A DNA stretch of 64,000 nt, from contig JAIXMN010000002.1 in NCBI GenBank assembly GCA_025716815.1, positions 2,232,001-2,296,000 on the forward strand, written 5' to 3'. Of the stretch, positions 62,961-64,000 are shown piece after piece; within the stretch, counting starts at the first letter, position 1; the number at the start of each line of letters is the position of its first letter. The position numbers were made by a program, and so were the translations under genes. Origin of the DNA: Dichotomocladium elegans. Lineage: Eukaryota; Mucoromycota; Mucoromycetes; Mucorales; Lichtheimiaceae. Below the pieces are notes generated by a model. It was not told where the DNA came from, did not search any database, and saw only the letters and a list, made by a program, of their open reading frames with translations.

Positions 62961-63305
62961 GGAACGTGAGACTACGGTGGGCAAAGCCAGGAACGCTACG
63001 AGCCCGACCAATAAGTTTCCGCGTCGGTTATCACTAACGCACCCAGGATAACCACAACCCTTGAGGTAAGCCCTCCTCCGTTGGAAGAAGGGTGTGTTGT
63101 AAGTTTGCAGGTGTGATGAAGGAGTGAAGTTTGCTGTTGCCTAACATACTTTAACCCATGAATGCGAAATCTTTTGCGCCATTGTTTTTATCGCGTGTAC
63201 GAAATTTATTTTGTATTTGATTTATGGCGACATTGGTAGGGCGGAATTAGGATACATGCAGCTTCATCTGCTGCGGAGACACCGCATAATTTGTATTTTC
63301 ACTCA
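62961..63305. other. Intergenic, upstream of REV3
   Basis: 345 bp between the nuclease relic and the polymerase gene; no gene seen. Contains the REV3 promoter. Confidence 0.45.
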
Positions 63306-64000
63306 ATGGCAGCCACTCGCTCAATCTCTATAAGGATCGTCAACATTGACCATTACCTTTGTAAACCGGGTCCATTGGATCGCTCTCAATCTCCATTTAG
63401 CTCGACTCCTCTTGCAAAAGTTCCTATCATCCGGATCTTTGGATCAACGCCATCGGGGCAAAAAGCGTGTCTCCACATTCACCAAGTACGCAACAGCTTC
63501 AAGAGATCTTCCACTGTAGATGCACGATCTGATGCAAGCGTTTGCGGTTTTATATTATTTAGGTCTATCCCTATTTTTATGTGCCATACCAGACAACACT
63601 CACAAGTTCTGAGGAAATCCAGCGCGATATATACAGCTTCGGCGTTGCATTAAATCAAGCCATTCGCCTCAGCAAAGCGCGAAGGCCTAATAGCAATGGC
63701 AGCAAGGATGTGGATCAGGCTGCTGACGTTGGATTGAATCGTAGGGACGACGATGAGAAGGAGGATGAGCAATTTATTGCAGCTATTATGCTTGTCAAAG
63801 GAGTCGCGTTTTACGGATACCACGCCGGCCATCAGACATACCTCAAAATATACCTCCTCAATCCATCTGACAAGCATCGTACTGTCGATCTTTTGCAGAA
63901 CGGCACCATAAATGGCCGCGTTTACCAACCGCATGAAGCTCATATCTCGTTTGAGCTGCAGTTCATGATGGATTATAACCTGTTTGGGATGGACTGGATC
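63306..64000 (+). CDS. REV3: REV3, catalytic subunit of DNA polymerase zeta (5' part only)
   Basis: Two exons are seen: 63306-63485 and 63563 running off the right edge; 206 residues so far. The N-terminal B-family domain is clear: ISIRIVNIDHYLCKPGPLDR, then KVPIIRIFGSTPSGQKACLH. After the 77-nt intron come VYPYFYVPYQTTLTSSEE and IYSFGVALNQAIRLS. A Lys/Asp/Glu-rich insert is followed by VAFYGYHAGHQTYLKIYLLN and QPHEAHISFELQFMMDYNLF, a strong match to the REV3 N-terminus. Pol zeta does translesion synthesis past DNA damage and causes most induced mutation. The ATG at 63306 gives the usual length before IxxDxY. Pol delta is excluded because it lacks the FYGYH...LKIYLLNP and QPHEAH pairing. Confidence 0.93.

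Overview
The window looks like nuclear DNA of a filamentous fungus, most probably an early-diverging (Mucoromycota, Mucorales-like) lineage. Genes are intron-rich, with short introns (about 50-190 nt, mostly 60-70) and GT-AG or sometimes GC-AG borders. Housekeeping proteins are clearly fungal or eukaryotic, and gene-poor blocks hold decayed transposons (IS630/Tc1-like, tyrosine recombinase, Fanzor/TnpB-like, pogo-like). The species assignment is inference from gene content. All gene models were built by eye, joining reading frames at splice consensus; each multi-exon model listed with full exons sums to a multiple of three.

Layout, left to right. 1-2848 (-): large membrane-anchored protein with an acidic tail, cut by the left edge. 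3623-7285 (-): KA1-type Ser/Thr kinase. 10487-12170 (-): coiled-coil protein. 13334-14340 (-): TRIC-like channel. 15462-17217 (-): CPSF6-like mRNA 3'-end factor. 20667-22205 (-): bHLH-zip factor. 23.2-25.5 kb: two transposon relics. 26352-26930 (-): Gln/His-rich protein. 28319-30110 (-): MFS transporter, divergent from a CDC20-type APC/C activator at 30453-32374 (+). 32596-33448 (-): C2H2 zinc-finger protein. 34.9-37.3 kb: HET-domain-like and transposase relics. 37599-39562 (-): C1/Pex24/dysferlin-domain peroxin. 40787-42915 (+): Ariadne RBR ubiquitin ligase. 43146-44857 (-): multi-pass membrane protein. 46742-48210 (-): mitochondrial cytochrome c peroxidase. 48.6-49.7 kb (-): two small candidate genes. 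51241-52543 (+): RNase H-fold protein. 52667-53748 (-): ornithine cyclodeaminase/mu-crystallin family enzyme. 55205-58950 (-): full-length CEP104 homologue. 59713-60642 (+): 3-hydroxyisobutyrate-dehydrogenase-family enzyme. 61.9-62.95 kb (+): Fanzor/TnpB-like nuclease relic. 63306-64000 (+): start of REV3 (DNA polymerase zeta), cut by the right edge.

The genes do not form one pathway; this is ordinary eukaryotic order with cell-cycle (CDC20, KA1 kinase, CEP104), mRNA-processing, peroxisome, mitochondrial-peroxide and DNA-damage genes side by side. The most noteworthy signals are: four introns with the same GCAAGT GC-AG donor; an apparently intact CEP104 (a ciliary-tip protein family) in what looks like a non-flagellated fungus; a relic of an RNA-guided-nuclease-type (Fanzor/TnpB) gene; a HET-like relic; an RNase H fold that seems to lack its catalytic acids; and a cytochrome c peroxidase with Glu where the family has a key Asp.
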